This document shows positions 1-5,242 of a DNA stretch of 6,233 nucleotides, piece by piece. Below the pieces are notes generated by a model that saw nothing but the letters and a program-made list of their open reading frames with translations, was not told the DNA's origin and did not search any database. The number at the start of each line of letters is the position of its first letter. Positions within the stretch are counted from its first letter, which is position 1. The stretch comes from Acholeplasmataceae bacterium (lineage in GTDB: Bacteria; Bacillota; Negativicutes; Acidaminococcales; Acidaminococcaceae). The translations under genes and the position numbers were made by a program. The DNA lies in NCBI GenBank assembly GCA_012719555.1, contig JAAYAE010000004.1, positions 1 to 6,233 of the forward strand, in the 5' to 3' direction.

Positions 1-62
1 CTTTTAAAATACTGACTTGCTTTTTTGATTTTTTGTATTCGTTTACTCGAATCAATTGACTC

Positions 63-90
63 GGTCAAGCCGTCGTTAAGCGACTCGACC
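63..90 (-). other. rrn leader hairpin downstream of boxA
   Basis: In the minus-strand transcript GGUCGAGUCG (90 to 81) pairs with CGGCUUGACC (72 to 63) through 10 consecutive pairs, two of them G-U wobbles, around an 8-nt loop. It lies between boxA and the expected start of 16S rRNA, where leaders commonly carry folds that help pre-rRNA processing. Seen: the complementarity. Inferred: the processing role. A second short dyad at 48-63 (CGAGUC/GAUUCG) adjoins it and may form part of the same folded leader. Confidence 0.5.
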
Positions 91-112
91 CGCACATTCG
101 TTTATTGTTAAT

Positions 113-131
113 ATTCAGTTTTCAAGGTTCT
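113..131 (-). promoter_or_regulatory. boxA-like antitermination element of rRNA leader
   Basis: Read on the minus strand the element contains CTTGAAAACTGAA, preceded by AGAAC. It closely resembles the Bacillus rrn leader boxA (TTCTTTGAAAACT), which recruits NusB/NusE for antitermination of rRNA transcription. It follows two tandem promoters and a small hairpin, the boxB-boxA order known from Firmicutes rrn leaders. This is the main reason for placing a 16S gene just outside the left edge, although the gene itself is not in the window. Similar sequence also occurs in 16S-23S spacers, but the promoters upstream argue for the operon start. Confidence 0.75.
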
Positions 132-134
132 TAC

Positions 135-151
135 GTTGTCTCAGTGACAAC
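135..151 (-). other. leader hairpin upstream of boxA (boxB-like)
   Basis: GTTGTC and GACAAC form a perfect 6-bp stem around a 5-nt loop, 3 nt before the boxA element in the minus-strand transcript. Position and size fit the boxB hairpin of Firmicutes rrn leaders. The predicted P2 start falls at about base 151, so a P2 transcript would begin at or within this stem, while a P1 transcript would contain it completely. Confidence 0.5.
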
Positions 152-157
152 TTCTTA

Positions 158-186
158 ATGATACCACATTAGTGTAACTTTTTCAA
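158..186 (-). promoter_or_regulatory. rrn promoter P2 (sigma-A)
   Basis: The -35 is TTGAAA (181-186) and the -10 is TATCAT (158-163), with a 17-bp spacer; transcription should start near 151 on the minus strand. The 30 bases upstream (about 187-216) are almost pure A/T runs, resembling an UP element, as expected for strong rRNA promoters. It is the gene-proximal member of a tandem pair. Confidence 0.75.
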
Positions 187-252
187 CACTTTTTTGAAAA
201 AAATTAATATTTTTTTCTTTGCTGTGTACCTTGTCCTTTTGAGAACTTTTAT

Positions 253-281
253 ATAATACCATAGCGCCAAGCTCTTGGCAA
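253..281 (-). promoter_or_regulatory. rrn promoter P1 (sigma-A)
   Basis: The -35 is TTGCCA (276-281) and the -10 is TATTAT (253-258), with a 17-bp spacer. An A-run lies just upstream of the -35. The -10 is 95 bp from that of P2, a spacing typical of tandem P1/P2 pairs in Firmicutes rRNA operons. Its upstream partner gene, lysS, ends in a terminator, so rrn expression should be independent of the lysS operon. Confidence 0.7.
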
Positions 282-424
282 GGACTTTTTTCGTTATTCA
301 GAAAGGACTTTTATCTGTAAATAGTGATTTTAGTATTAAAGCTCCGGTTTTCTAGCTTTTTTACAAATATTCAAAATTATATTAATTATTTTTTTCGTGT
401 ACCCATAGCAAAACTAGGTAATGC
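282..424. other. AT-rich spacer between lysS terminator and rrn P1
   Basis: No credible coding region or RNA gene is visible in this stretch. It is A/T-rich, with homopolymer runs, and may contribute upstream DNA curvature or UP-element contacts to P1. A 10-bp direct repeat AAGGACTTTT occurs at 280-289 and 303-312. A weak dyad AAAGCT/AGCTTT (about 339-360) has a T-run on the plus-strand side, but I do not call it a terminator because no plus-strand gene precedes it. Confidence 0.5.
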
Positions 425-462
425 AAAATAAAAACTCCGCAGCGATATAATCGTTGCGGAGT
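425..462 (-). terminator. Rho-independent terminator of greA-lysS operon
   Basis: On the minus strand ACTCCGCAACGAT and ATCGCTGCGGAGT form a 13-position stem with one A-C mismatch and a 3-nt loop, followed at once by TTTTTATTTT. The stem begins 11 nt after the lysS stop codon. The T-run is only on the minus side, so the signal is directional. It separates the lysS operon from the rRNA promoters just downstream. Confidence 0.93.
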
Positions 463-473
463 CTATGTTTCTG

Positions 474-1988
474 CTACTTTTGACGCATATGCGGAAAAAG
501 CAAAACATCACGAATAGAATCACTATCAGTTAAAAACATAACCAATCTGTCGATTCCTATTCCTAGTCCACCTGTTGGCGGCAAGCCATACTCTAAAGCG
601 GTAACAAAGTCCTCATCCATCATATTGGCTTCTTCATCACCATTATTTCGCTCTTCTACTTGTTTCAGGAAGCGTTCCTTTTGATCAATAGGATCATTAA
701 GCTCAGTAAAACCATTACAAAGTTCGCGGCCGAAAACATATCCTTCAAAGCGGTCAGTAATCTCAGGATTAGCTTCACTACTCTTAGCTAAAGGAGATAT
801 CTCCTTAGGATGTCCGGTAATAAATGTAGGCTGAATAAGCTTATCCTCTACATGCTCATCAAAGCATGCATTAATAATCTTGCCCACGCCAAAAGTTTGT
901 TCATAAGGAACGTTAATGCTATCTGCCATCTTGCGTGCTTCGGCCAAATCAGTAACATTTGTAAAATCTACACCGGTATATTTAGCAACAGCTTCTATCA
1001 TTGTTAACCGTGGCCAAGACGGAGTTAAATCAATCTCAGTCCCATCATAAGTAATTTTCATTGTTCCCAAAACTTTTTGTGCTGTTTGTGAAACTATTGT
1101 TTCCGTAAGTGCCATTAAGTCATTGAAATCGGCATAGGCCTGATAAATCTCCACCATAGTAAACTCAGGGTTATGTTTAATATCAATTCCCTCGTTGCGG
1201 AATACACGTCCCAATTCATAAACGCGCTCCAGTCCACCGACAATTAAGCGTTTCAAGTAAAGCTCAGGGGCAATACGCAAATAAAGTTCCATGTCTAAAG
1301 CATTATGGTAAGTAACAAACGGACGCGCTGCCGCACCACCTGCTATACCATGCATGATAGGGGTCTCTACTTCCAGAAAATCCTGACTATCCAAAATCTC
1401 GCGTACGCTTTTTATAATCTGGCTGCGACGCATGAATGTTTGCCGTACTTCCGGATTTACAATCAGGTCAATGTAGCGTTGACGATAACGCATCTCCACA
1501 TCTTTTAAACCATGCCATTTTTCCGGTAAAGGACGCAAAGACTTAGACAAAACATCTAAACCAGTAGCACGAATAGATATCTCTCCCATATGCGTACGGA
1601 ATGCCGTGCCTGTAACGCCAACAATGTCACCAATATCCATCATTTTAATTAGCGCATAATTTTCTTCACCTAAAACGTCTTTACGAACGTAAATTTGAAT
1701 TTTCCCGGTTTTATCCATCAAGTCAAGAAAGGCAGTTTTTCCATGTCCTCTTATAGCCATGACACGTCCAGCAAGTTTAACTTCAACTTCACCAGCTTCT
1801 AGAGCTTCTAGCTGCTCATCCACGTCTTTTGCGTGATGTGTCCACACAAACTTATGCCCAAAAGGCTTAAACCCTGCCTCGACCATTTTATGCATCTTAT
1901 CTATACGAACTTGTCGCTGTTCGTTAATTTCTATTTCCGTAAGGGGTTCTTTTTCCTCTGCTTGAGGCTTTTGTGTTTCTTCAGACAT
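474..1988 (-). CDS. lysS: Lysyl-tRNA synthetase, class II
   Basis: This cytoplasmic enzyme charges tRNA-Lys with lysine using ATP. The 504-residue product has the family's usual length and order. A charged N-terminal helix comes first, then an OB-fold anticodon-binding domain (about 72-147), then the class II catalytic domain. Motif 1 is near 181-210 (ending FLEVETP), motif 2 is at 261-280 (RVFRNEG, HNPEFT, MVE), and motif 3 is at 473-487 (GGLGIGIDRLVMFLT) with the class-defining Arg481. RFEGYVFGRELCNGFTELND (about 413-432) is also typical of bacterial LysRS. I chose the ATG at 1986-1988 because AAGGAG lies 8 nt before it; a GTG nine bases further upstream sits inside that Shine-Dalgarno and is unlikely. 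The gene follows greA by 5 nt, is probably co-transcribed and translationally coupled with it, and ends at a strong terminator. Nothing is missing or damaged. Confidence 0.98.
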   Translation of the reverse strand: MSEETQKPQAEEKEPLTEIEINEQRQVRIDKMHKMVEAGFKPFGHKFVWTHHAKDVDEQLEALEAGEVEVKLAGRVMAIRGHGKTAFLDLMDKTGKIQIYVRKDVLGEENYALIKMMDIGDIVGVTGTAFRTHMGEISIRATGLDVLSKSLRPLPEKWHGLKDVEMRYRQRYIDLIVNPEVRQTFMRRSQIIKSVREILDSQDFLEVETPIMHGIAGGAAARPFVTYHNALDMELYLRIAPELYLKRLIVGGLERVYELGRVFRNEGIDIKHNPEFTMVEIYQAYADFNDLMALTETIVSQTAQKVLGTMKITYDGTEIDLTPSWPRLTMIEAVAKYTGVDFTNVTDLAEARKMADSINVPYEQTFGVGKIINACFDEHVEDKLIQPTFITGHPKEISPLAKSSEANPEITDRFEGYVFGRELCNGFTELNDPIDQKERFLKQVEERNNGDEEANMMDEDFVTALEYGLPPTGGLGIGIDRLVMFLTDSDSIRDVLLFPHMRQK

Positions 1989-1993
1989 TAATT

Positions 1994-2503
1994 TCACTCC
2001 TTGGCTTTTCTTTTTCTAGTGGAAACAGGTTTGTTTATTTCTAATATTTTGTAACTGAGCTCACCAATAGGAGTTGAAACTTGTACCTTCTTGCCAACTT
2101 TCTCACCTAAGATAGCCCTGCCTACAGGGGATTCATTAGAAATTCGAGCCTCAAATGGATCTGCTTCTGTCGTACCAACGACCGTATACTCCATTTTTTC
2201 CTTTGTTTCCATGTCTTCTACGGTAACCTTGCACCCCAAAGAAACAACGTCTTTGCTGATAGACGAGCTCTTAATAACTTGCGCATTACGAATCATTTTT
2301 TCTAATTCAATAACACGTCCTTCAACAAAAGCTTGTTCATTTTTGGCGTCATCATATTCAGAGTTTTCGCTGATATCACCATAAGATATAGCCACTTTCA
2401 ACCGCTCTGCAACCTCGTGACGTTTGACAGCGCGAAGGTTCTCTAACTCATCTTCTAATTTTTTTAACCCTTCAACGGTTAAGATTGTTTCCTGTTCGCT
2501 CAT
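1994..2503 (-). CDS. greA: Transcription elongation factor GreA
   Basis: GreA enters the RNA polymerase secondary channel and stimulates cleavage of backtracked RNA so that stalled polymerase can resume. The 169-residue product matches family size. An N-terminal antiparallel coiled coil (about 7-76) carries the acidic tip loop GDISENSEY (42-50), whose Asp43 and Glu46 correspond to the catalytic-tip acids of E. coli GreA. A C-terminal FKBP-like domain (about 85-157) includes NESPVGRAILGEKVGKKV (123-140). A short basic tail (RKRKAK, 163-168) follows. The start ATG has AAAGGAG 8 nt upstream and a consensus promoter ahead of that. The last codons double as the lysS ribosome-binding site. The GreA-LysS pairing is common in Bacillota and links transcription fidelity with translation genes in one operon. 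Confidence 0.97.
   Translation of the reverse strand: MSEQETILTVEGLKKLEDELENLRAVKRHEVAERLKVAISYGDISENSEYDDAKNEQAFVEGRVIELEKMIRNAQVIKSSSISKDVVSLGCKVTVEDMETKEKMEYTVVGTTEADPFEARISNESPVGRAILGEKVGKKVQVSTPIGELSYKILEINKPVSTRKRKAKE
1997..2002 (-). promoter_or_regulatory. lysS Shine-Dalgarno embedded in the greA 3' end
   Basis: AAGGAG is formed by the last two sense codons of greA (AAG GAG, Lys-Glu), directly followed by the TGA stop. It lies 8 nt before the lysS ATG. This decides the lysS start in favour of ATG 1988 over the GTG at 1997, and implies that ribosomes finishing greA can reload onto lysS. Confidence 0.85.
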
Positions 2504-2544
2504 TATATTAACTCCTTTACAAAAAAATCGTCTATATTCTCTAA

Positions 2545-2573
2545 ATTATAGTTTTTTGTTAGTGCCTTGTCAA
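2545..2573 (-). promoter_or_regulatory. Consensus sigma-A promoter of greA-lysS
   Basis: TTGACA (2568-2573) and TATAAT (2545-2550) are both perfect matches, with a 17-bp spacer. The expected start is near 2538, giving a leader of about 35 nt before greA. The -35 begins one base after the stop codon of the upstream reductase gene, and no terminator separates the two, so read-through from the cassette may add to greA-lysS expression. The leader is too short for a T-box or riboswitch. Confidence 0.92.
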
Positions 2574-2574
2574 C

Positions 2575-3660
2575 CTAAGCTTGACCCATGATAAGTTTTT
2601 GTGCCCACACGCGTCTAACATTGGCTATCTCTTCTTCTGTTACCGGCCTTTCAAAATTTCTAAACCCAGCTAAAGTAAAGTTATGTTTGTCCGCCAATGC
2701 AGAAATCGTTTCGATTTGTTCAATGGTAATATTTCTACCTAAAGTAAAATTCTCGTAGCGTCCCTCCAAGGCTAATAGCATTGTCTCTGCCATACAAGCG
2801 TAGGAAGTTCTAGGTGGAAATCCGAAATTAAACCCAAAGTTTACGTTGCCCGGAACACGGATAACGCCGCCTTCAATAACAAGCACATCCTTGCGACTGG
2901 CGCTAACGGCCTTGGAAACATTCCTAGGCCTTGCTACATCGCAAACCACTGCACCTGATTTTAAATCTCCCGGTTCAATCAAGCAATCAACCGCGCTTGT
3001 TACAGTGAGAACCACATCAGCATTTTTTAAACTGGATTTAATATCAGAAGAAACTTCTACACCTTCCCTTACATAAGTTACAAGTTCCTGTGCCAATTCC
3101 TCCAATGGTGCCTTATGCCGAGCCACCAAAGTCATATGCCTAACTTTCCCCGATAATATTTTAGCGCAAGCAGCACCAATAGAACCTGTCGCTCCAACAA
3201 TTGTAACATCGGCGTCTGCAAGATTGCGTCCCAGACATTTCATTGCTTCTTCTGTTCCCTGCAATGCTGTGGCAACCGTATAGCTATTGCCGCTAGTCAC
3301 TGCAATATCCAACTTTTTAGCAATGCTAATTCCTGCATCTCCCACAATAGAGGTGAAAGCCCCTAATCCAACTATTTTTGCTCCTAGCTCTTGGCATAAT
3401 TTACCTTCCTCAATTATTTTATCAGTAACATATTCTTCAGGCAATGTAATCATTTGTTTGGCTGTTAAAGGACAAGCTATAAACCAACCTTCTGCTTCTG
3501 CATAAGGTGACGTTACACCTGTAATATGTGAAACCTTAATGGGACCAACATGTTTCATAGCACCTTCAATAAAACTATCAGGCACATAACGTAAAATCGG
3601 AAACTTTCTAGCAAAATCATCAACCACTAGTGGGTGTAAAATAAAAGCAAACTTTTCCAT
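2575..3660 (-). CDS. Acyl-ACP reductase-like NAD(P)-dependent oxidoreductase (COG5322-type)
   Basis: The 361-residue protein resembles cyanobacterial long-chain acyl-ACP reductase, as I recall its sequence, throughout. Shared landmarks are GLGAFTSI (98-105), TSGNSYTVA (122-130), the Rossmann loop VGATGSIG (155-162), TLVARH (177-182), and a block near 286-318 containing ACMAETMLLALEGRYENF and LGRNITIE. Cys289 in that block aligns with the cysteine reported to hold the acyl group in the cyanobacterial enzyme. No signal peptide or membrane helix is apparent. Relative to that enzyme it has an extra C-terminal tail (about 335-361). AAAGGAG lies 8 nt before the ATG, and the gene starts 17 nt after the unknown gene upstream, so they should be co-transcribed. 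Database names such as 'amino acid dehydrogenase' or 'shikimate/quinate dehydrogenase' are used for relatives. The substrate is not known; reduction of an acyl thioester to an aldehyde is an inference from the family. The family is fairly sure, the reaction is not. Confidence 0.75.
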   Translation of the reverse strand: MEKFAFILHPLVVDDFARKFPILRYVPDSFIEGAMKHVGPIKVSHITGVTSPYAEAEGWFIACPLTAKQMITLPEEYVTDKIIEEGKLCQELGAKIVGLGAFTSIVGDAGISIAKKLDIAVTSGNSYTVATALQGTEEAMKCLGRNLADADVTIVGATGSIGAACAKILSGKVRHMTLVARHKAPLEELAQELVTYVREGVEVSSDIKSSLKNADVVLTVTSAVDCLIEPGDLKSGAVVCDVARPRNVSKAVSASRKDVLVIEGGVIRVPGNVNFGFNFGFPPRTSYACMAETMLLALEGRYENFTLGRNITIEQIETISALADKHNFTLAGFRNFERPVTEEEIANVRRVWAQKLIMGQA

Positions 3661-3677
3661 CAGACAGACTCCTTTGT

Positions 3678-4574
3678 CTATAAATACTCAATTCCAGGTC
3701 TAATATCATATTGTTGCAACAATCTTTTATATGTAGCGCCCTCCAAAGGTGCATTGCTTCCATTTAAAGCTACTAAAATTGCTTCAAGCACATTTGTTCC
3801 AAAACTGCGGCCTTGAAAATTCGGTGTAACTGTAATCAAACACCTAATACCGGCAGCTTTTAAAAGCTTTCTATCTTCTAGGGTAACCGTATTTGTTATT
3901 ATTACTTTACCCGGCAACTTATCCGGCATAAAACGCCTAATAAAGTGAAAGTCTCCCGCAATAATATCATTCTGAAAGAAATACTCAGGATGACATACTA
4001 CTCTTTTTATTTGTCCATCACCGGTTGGATAAAACCAATCTATAGGCAGTTTAGTGATAATAGGAACAACTAACCCAGCCAAAAAGCTCAACCTATGCAA
4101 TGATTTAATGGGATAATTAATGCCCAGTCCATAGATTAAATCACCAAAAGTAACTTTGGCTCCTGCTTTAACAAGTGCTTGTCCAAGAGCCATGCGATCT
4201 ACACCGCACATATGTAAAACCTGCTTATCTGCAAAATCAACAATTCCTTTTGTGGCTAATTGCTCTATTAAGTAGGGTTCCAGTGAGCGTTTTAGTCCAC
4301 TCCCATCCAAAACCGGTGTTTTTTTGACGCTGGCAATTAGTCTTGCACTATCCCCAAATACATAAGGTTTCTCCCCAGCAAAAATGTAAAGATCTGTTCC
4401 GCCTAAACCAAAAGCATCAACTTCACCATCATACTTAGAAAAAAGAGCCTTGGCTTTTTCCTTATTGCCATCTGTGCCGATCCGTTCTACATGTACCAAT
4501 TGTCCACCAATTTCAACATTCATAGAAGCATTCCTGCTGCTGGAGCCCAAACTAATACTCAATACCTGTTTCAT
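3678..4574 (-). CDS. Conserved protein of unknown function, partner of the reductase (often named quinate 5-dehydrogenase)
   Basis: This is a soluble-looking protein of 298 residues. It opens with MKQVLSISLGSSSR, followed by RIGTDG (31-36), FGLGGTDLYIFAG (55-67), LDGSGLK (89-95), a Cys-containing HMCGVDRM (121-128), a hydrophobic stretch (about 164-175) and a C-terminal TPNFQGRSFGTNVLEAILVAL (250-270). I recall relatives in anaerobic Bacillota carrying the label quinate 5-dehydrogenase, but no clear dinucleotide-binding GxGxxG loop or shikimate-dehydrogenase active-site Lys/Asp pattern is visible, so I do not endorse that name. The ATG comes one base after the regulator's TAA stop, implying translational coupling; a weaker AAAGGGG lies 10 nt upstream. 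The reductase follows after 17 nt. The strict arrangement suggests the two proteins act on the same substrate or as a complex, which is inference. The hydrophobic stretch could be a buried helix or a membrane contact. Confidence 0.7.
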   Translation of the reverse strand: MKQVLSISLGSSSRNASMNVEIGGQLVHVERIGTDGNKEKAKALFSKYDGEVDAFGLGGTDLYIFAGEKPYVFGDSARLIASVKKTPVLDGSGLKRSLEPYLIEQLATKGIVDFADKQVLHMCGVDRMALGQALVKAGAKVTFGDLIYGLGINYPIKSLHRLSFLAGLVVPIITKLPIDWFYPTGDGQIKRVVCHPEYFFQNDIIAGDFHFIRRFMPDKLPGKVIITNTVTLEDRKLLKAAGIRCLITVTPNFQGRSFGTNVLEAILVALNGSNAPLEGATYKRLLQQYDIRPGIEYL

Positions 4575-4575
4575 A

Positions 4576-5106
4576 TTAGCCTAGCCCCTTTATACTCTGC
4601 ATGACATCAGCTATAAGTTGTGGATCCAAATACTTATCTTCTTCAATAGGTGACTCACCGATTGAAATACCAACTACCTGTTTGTCCAACAAGGCTTCAG
4701 CACTACGAATTCTCATATCAGAAGCAGCCACTATAACCACATCGTTTTCGCGCAATTTTGCGACTATTGCCATTACATCATTGAGGAGCTGCGCCCCTGT
4801 CCTGCTTCTCACAAATTCCCATCGCTCTGTCTCGCTGAAGAGAACGGAAAAATCTATGCCTTCCTTGTTTGCTAACTGCAAAATTTCTTCTGCATTACTA
4901 ATGGGAAACGCAACTATTGCTACCTTGCCACCCTTACGAATTTCTCCCAAACTTTCCAAACGCGAAACAAAAGCCCTATCGGTCGCATAAACTTTCGCAA
5001 CCTCTGTTTGCGAGAAGCCCTGCACCCGCATGTCCAGCATAGAATCTATCTTTTGCTCTATTTTATTTCTATTTATAAGTTTTTCGCCAATGCGTATAAG
5101 CTTCAT
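4576..5106 (-). CDS. Helix-turn-helix transcriptional regulator, likely autoregulator of the cassette
   Basis: This is a 176-residue protein with two parts. Residues about 23-56 form a helix-turn-helix (MLDMRVQGFSQTEVAKVY, then DRAFVSRLESLG), similar to Xre/ParB-like DNA-binding folds. From about 60 onward an alpha/beta domain has alternating hydrophobic strands (KVAIVAF 61-67, DFSVLF 85-90, DVVIVAAS 122-129, VVGISIG 144-150), which could bind a ligand. I cannot name the ligand. The ATG at 5106 is preferred because AAGGAG lies 10 nt upstream; extending the frame 20 codons upstream would translate the inverted repeat and place the start inside it. The gene is first in a three-gene operon, one base before the unknown partner gene. 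A promoter and perfect inverted repeat directly upstream suggest it represses its own operon; this is inference. The DNA-binding role is likely, the exact family uncertain. Confidence 0.75.
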   Translation of the reverse strand: MKLIRIGEKLINRNKIEQKIDSMLDMRVQGFSQTEVAKVYATDRAFVSRLESLGEIRKGGKVAIVAFPISNAEEILQLANKEGIDFSVLFSETERWEFVRSRTGAQLLNDVMAIVAKLRENDVVIVAASDMRIRSAEALLDKQVVGISIGESPIEEDKYLDPQLIADVMQSIKGLG

Positions 5107-5108
5107 AC

Positions 5109-5119
5109 GAGCAACGCTC
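5109..5119 (-). other. Small hairpin overlapping the regulator's ribosome-binding site
   Basis: GAGC-GTT-GCTC can form a 4-bp stem that includes part of the AAGGAG site. It might modestly lower translation of the regulator. It is short enough to be chance. Confidence 0.2.
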
Positions 5120-5122
5120 CTT

Positions 5123-5159
5123 AAAAAATATGGTGTGCACATTATGTGCACACCATATT
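5123..5159 (-). terminator. Possible intrinsic terminator for dusB read-through (same dyad)
   Basis: In minus-strand RNA the 15-bp stem with a 3-nt loop is followed by a run of six U (5128-5123, the first two within the stem), and then the Shine-Dalgarno of the regulator. A transcript coming from dusB would contain the whole hairpin. A transcript from the local promoter would start inside it and escape. No other terminator is visible after dusB. The stem is only moderately GC-rich, so efficiency is uncertain. Confidence 0.5.
5127..5159. promoter_or_regulatory. Perfect 33-bp inverted repeat: candidate operator of the regulator
   Basis: The arms AATATGGTGTGCACA and TGTGCACACCATATT are exact reverse complements (15 bp each) around TTA. 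Each arm contains the 8-bp palindrome TGTGCACA (5134-5141 and 5145-5152), with centres 11 bp apart, about one helical turn. The repeat overlaps the last bases of the -10 of the predicted promoter and covers the start site and first transcribed bases, a classic repressor position. It precedes a helix-turn-helix gene. Seen: the symmetry and its placement. Inferred: binding by the adjacent regulator. Confidence 0.75.
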
Positions 5160-5185
5160 CTACCACAAGCTTATTGCTTTCTCAA
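5157..5185 (-). promoter_or_regulatory. Sigma-A promoter of the regulator-reductase cassette
   Basis: TTGAGA (5180-5185) and TAGAAT (5157-5162) are spaced by 17 bp. Transcription should begin near 5150, inside the inverted repeat. The -10 shares bases 5157-5159 with the repeat, so a protein bound there would block polymerase. The promoter lies in the 136-bp gap between dusB and the regulator. Confidence 0.7.
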
Positions 5186-5242
5186 TATAGTTTCTGTAAA
5201 TTATTGAACATTTTTCTGTGTTTATTGTGAAAATAACTTTCT

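Noticed and set aside
280..312. Direct repeat AAGGACTTTT in two copies upstream of rrn P1
   Set aside because: Short and AT-rich, with no known function; noted within the spacer entry but not called a repeat element.
339..362. Dyad AAAGCT/AGCTTT followed by T on the plus strand
   Set aside because: Only 6 bp with a 10-nt loop, and no plus-strand gene ends there; likely chance in AT-rich DNA.
810..1508. Plus-strand open frames of about 65 codons inside lysS
   Set aside because: They lie opposite a clearly conserved lysS, lack convincing ribosome-binding sites and have no recognisable protein features.
2504..2574. T-box or lysine riboswitch ahead of greA-lysS
   Set aside because: The predicted leader is only about 35 nt with no stem-loop, T-box sequence or lysine aptamer features.
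2091..3505. Plus-strand open frames opposite greA and the reductase
   Set aside because: Low-complexity Ser/Thr-rich translations, antisense to conserved genes, with no promoter or ribosome-binding support.
4601..4990. 129-codon plus-strand open frame opposite the regulator
   Set aside because: Its composition is that of an antisense shadow, and the minus-strand gene has a promoter, Shine-Dalgarno and helix-turn-helix.
5107..5166. 20-codon N-terminal extension of the regulator
   Set aside because: It would be encoded by the inverted repeat and start upstream of the predicted transcription start; the ATG at 5106 has the Shine-Dalgarno.
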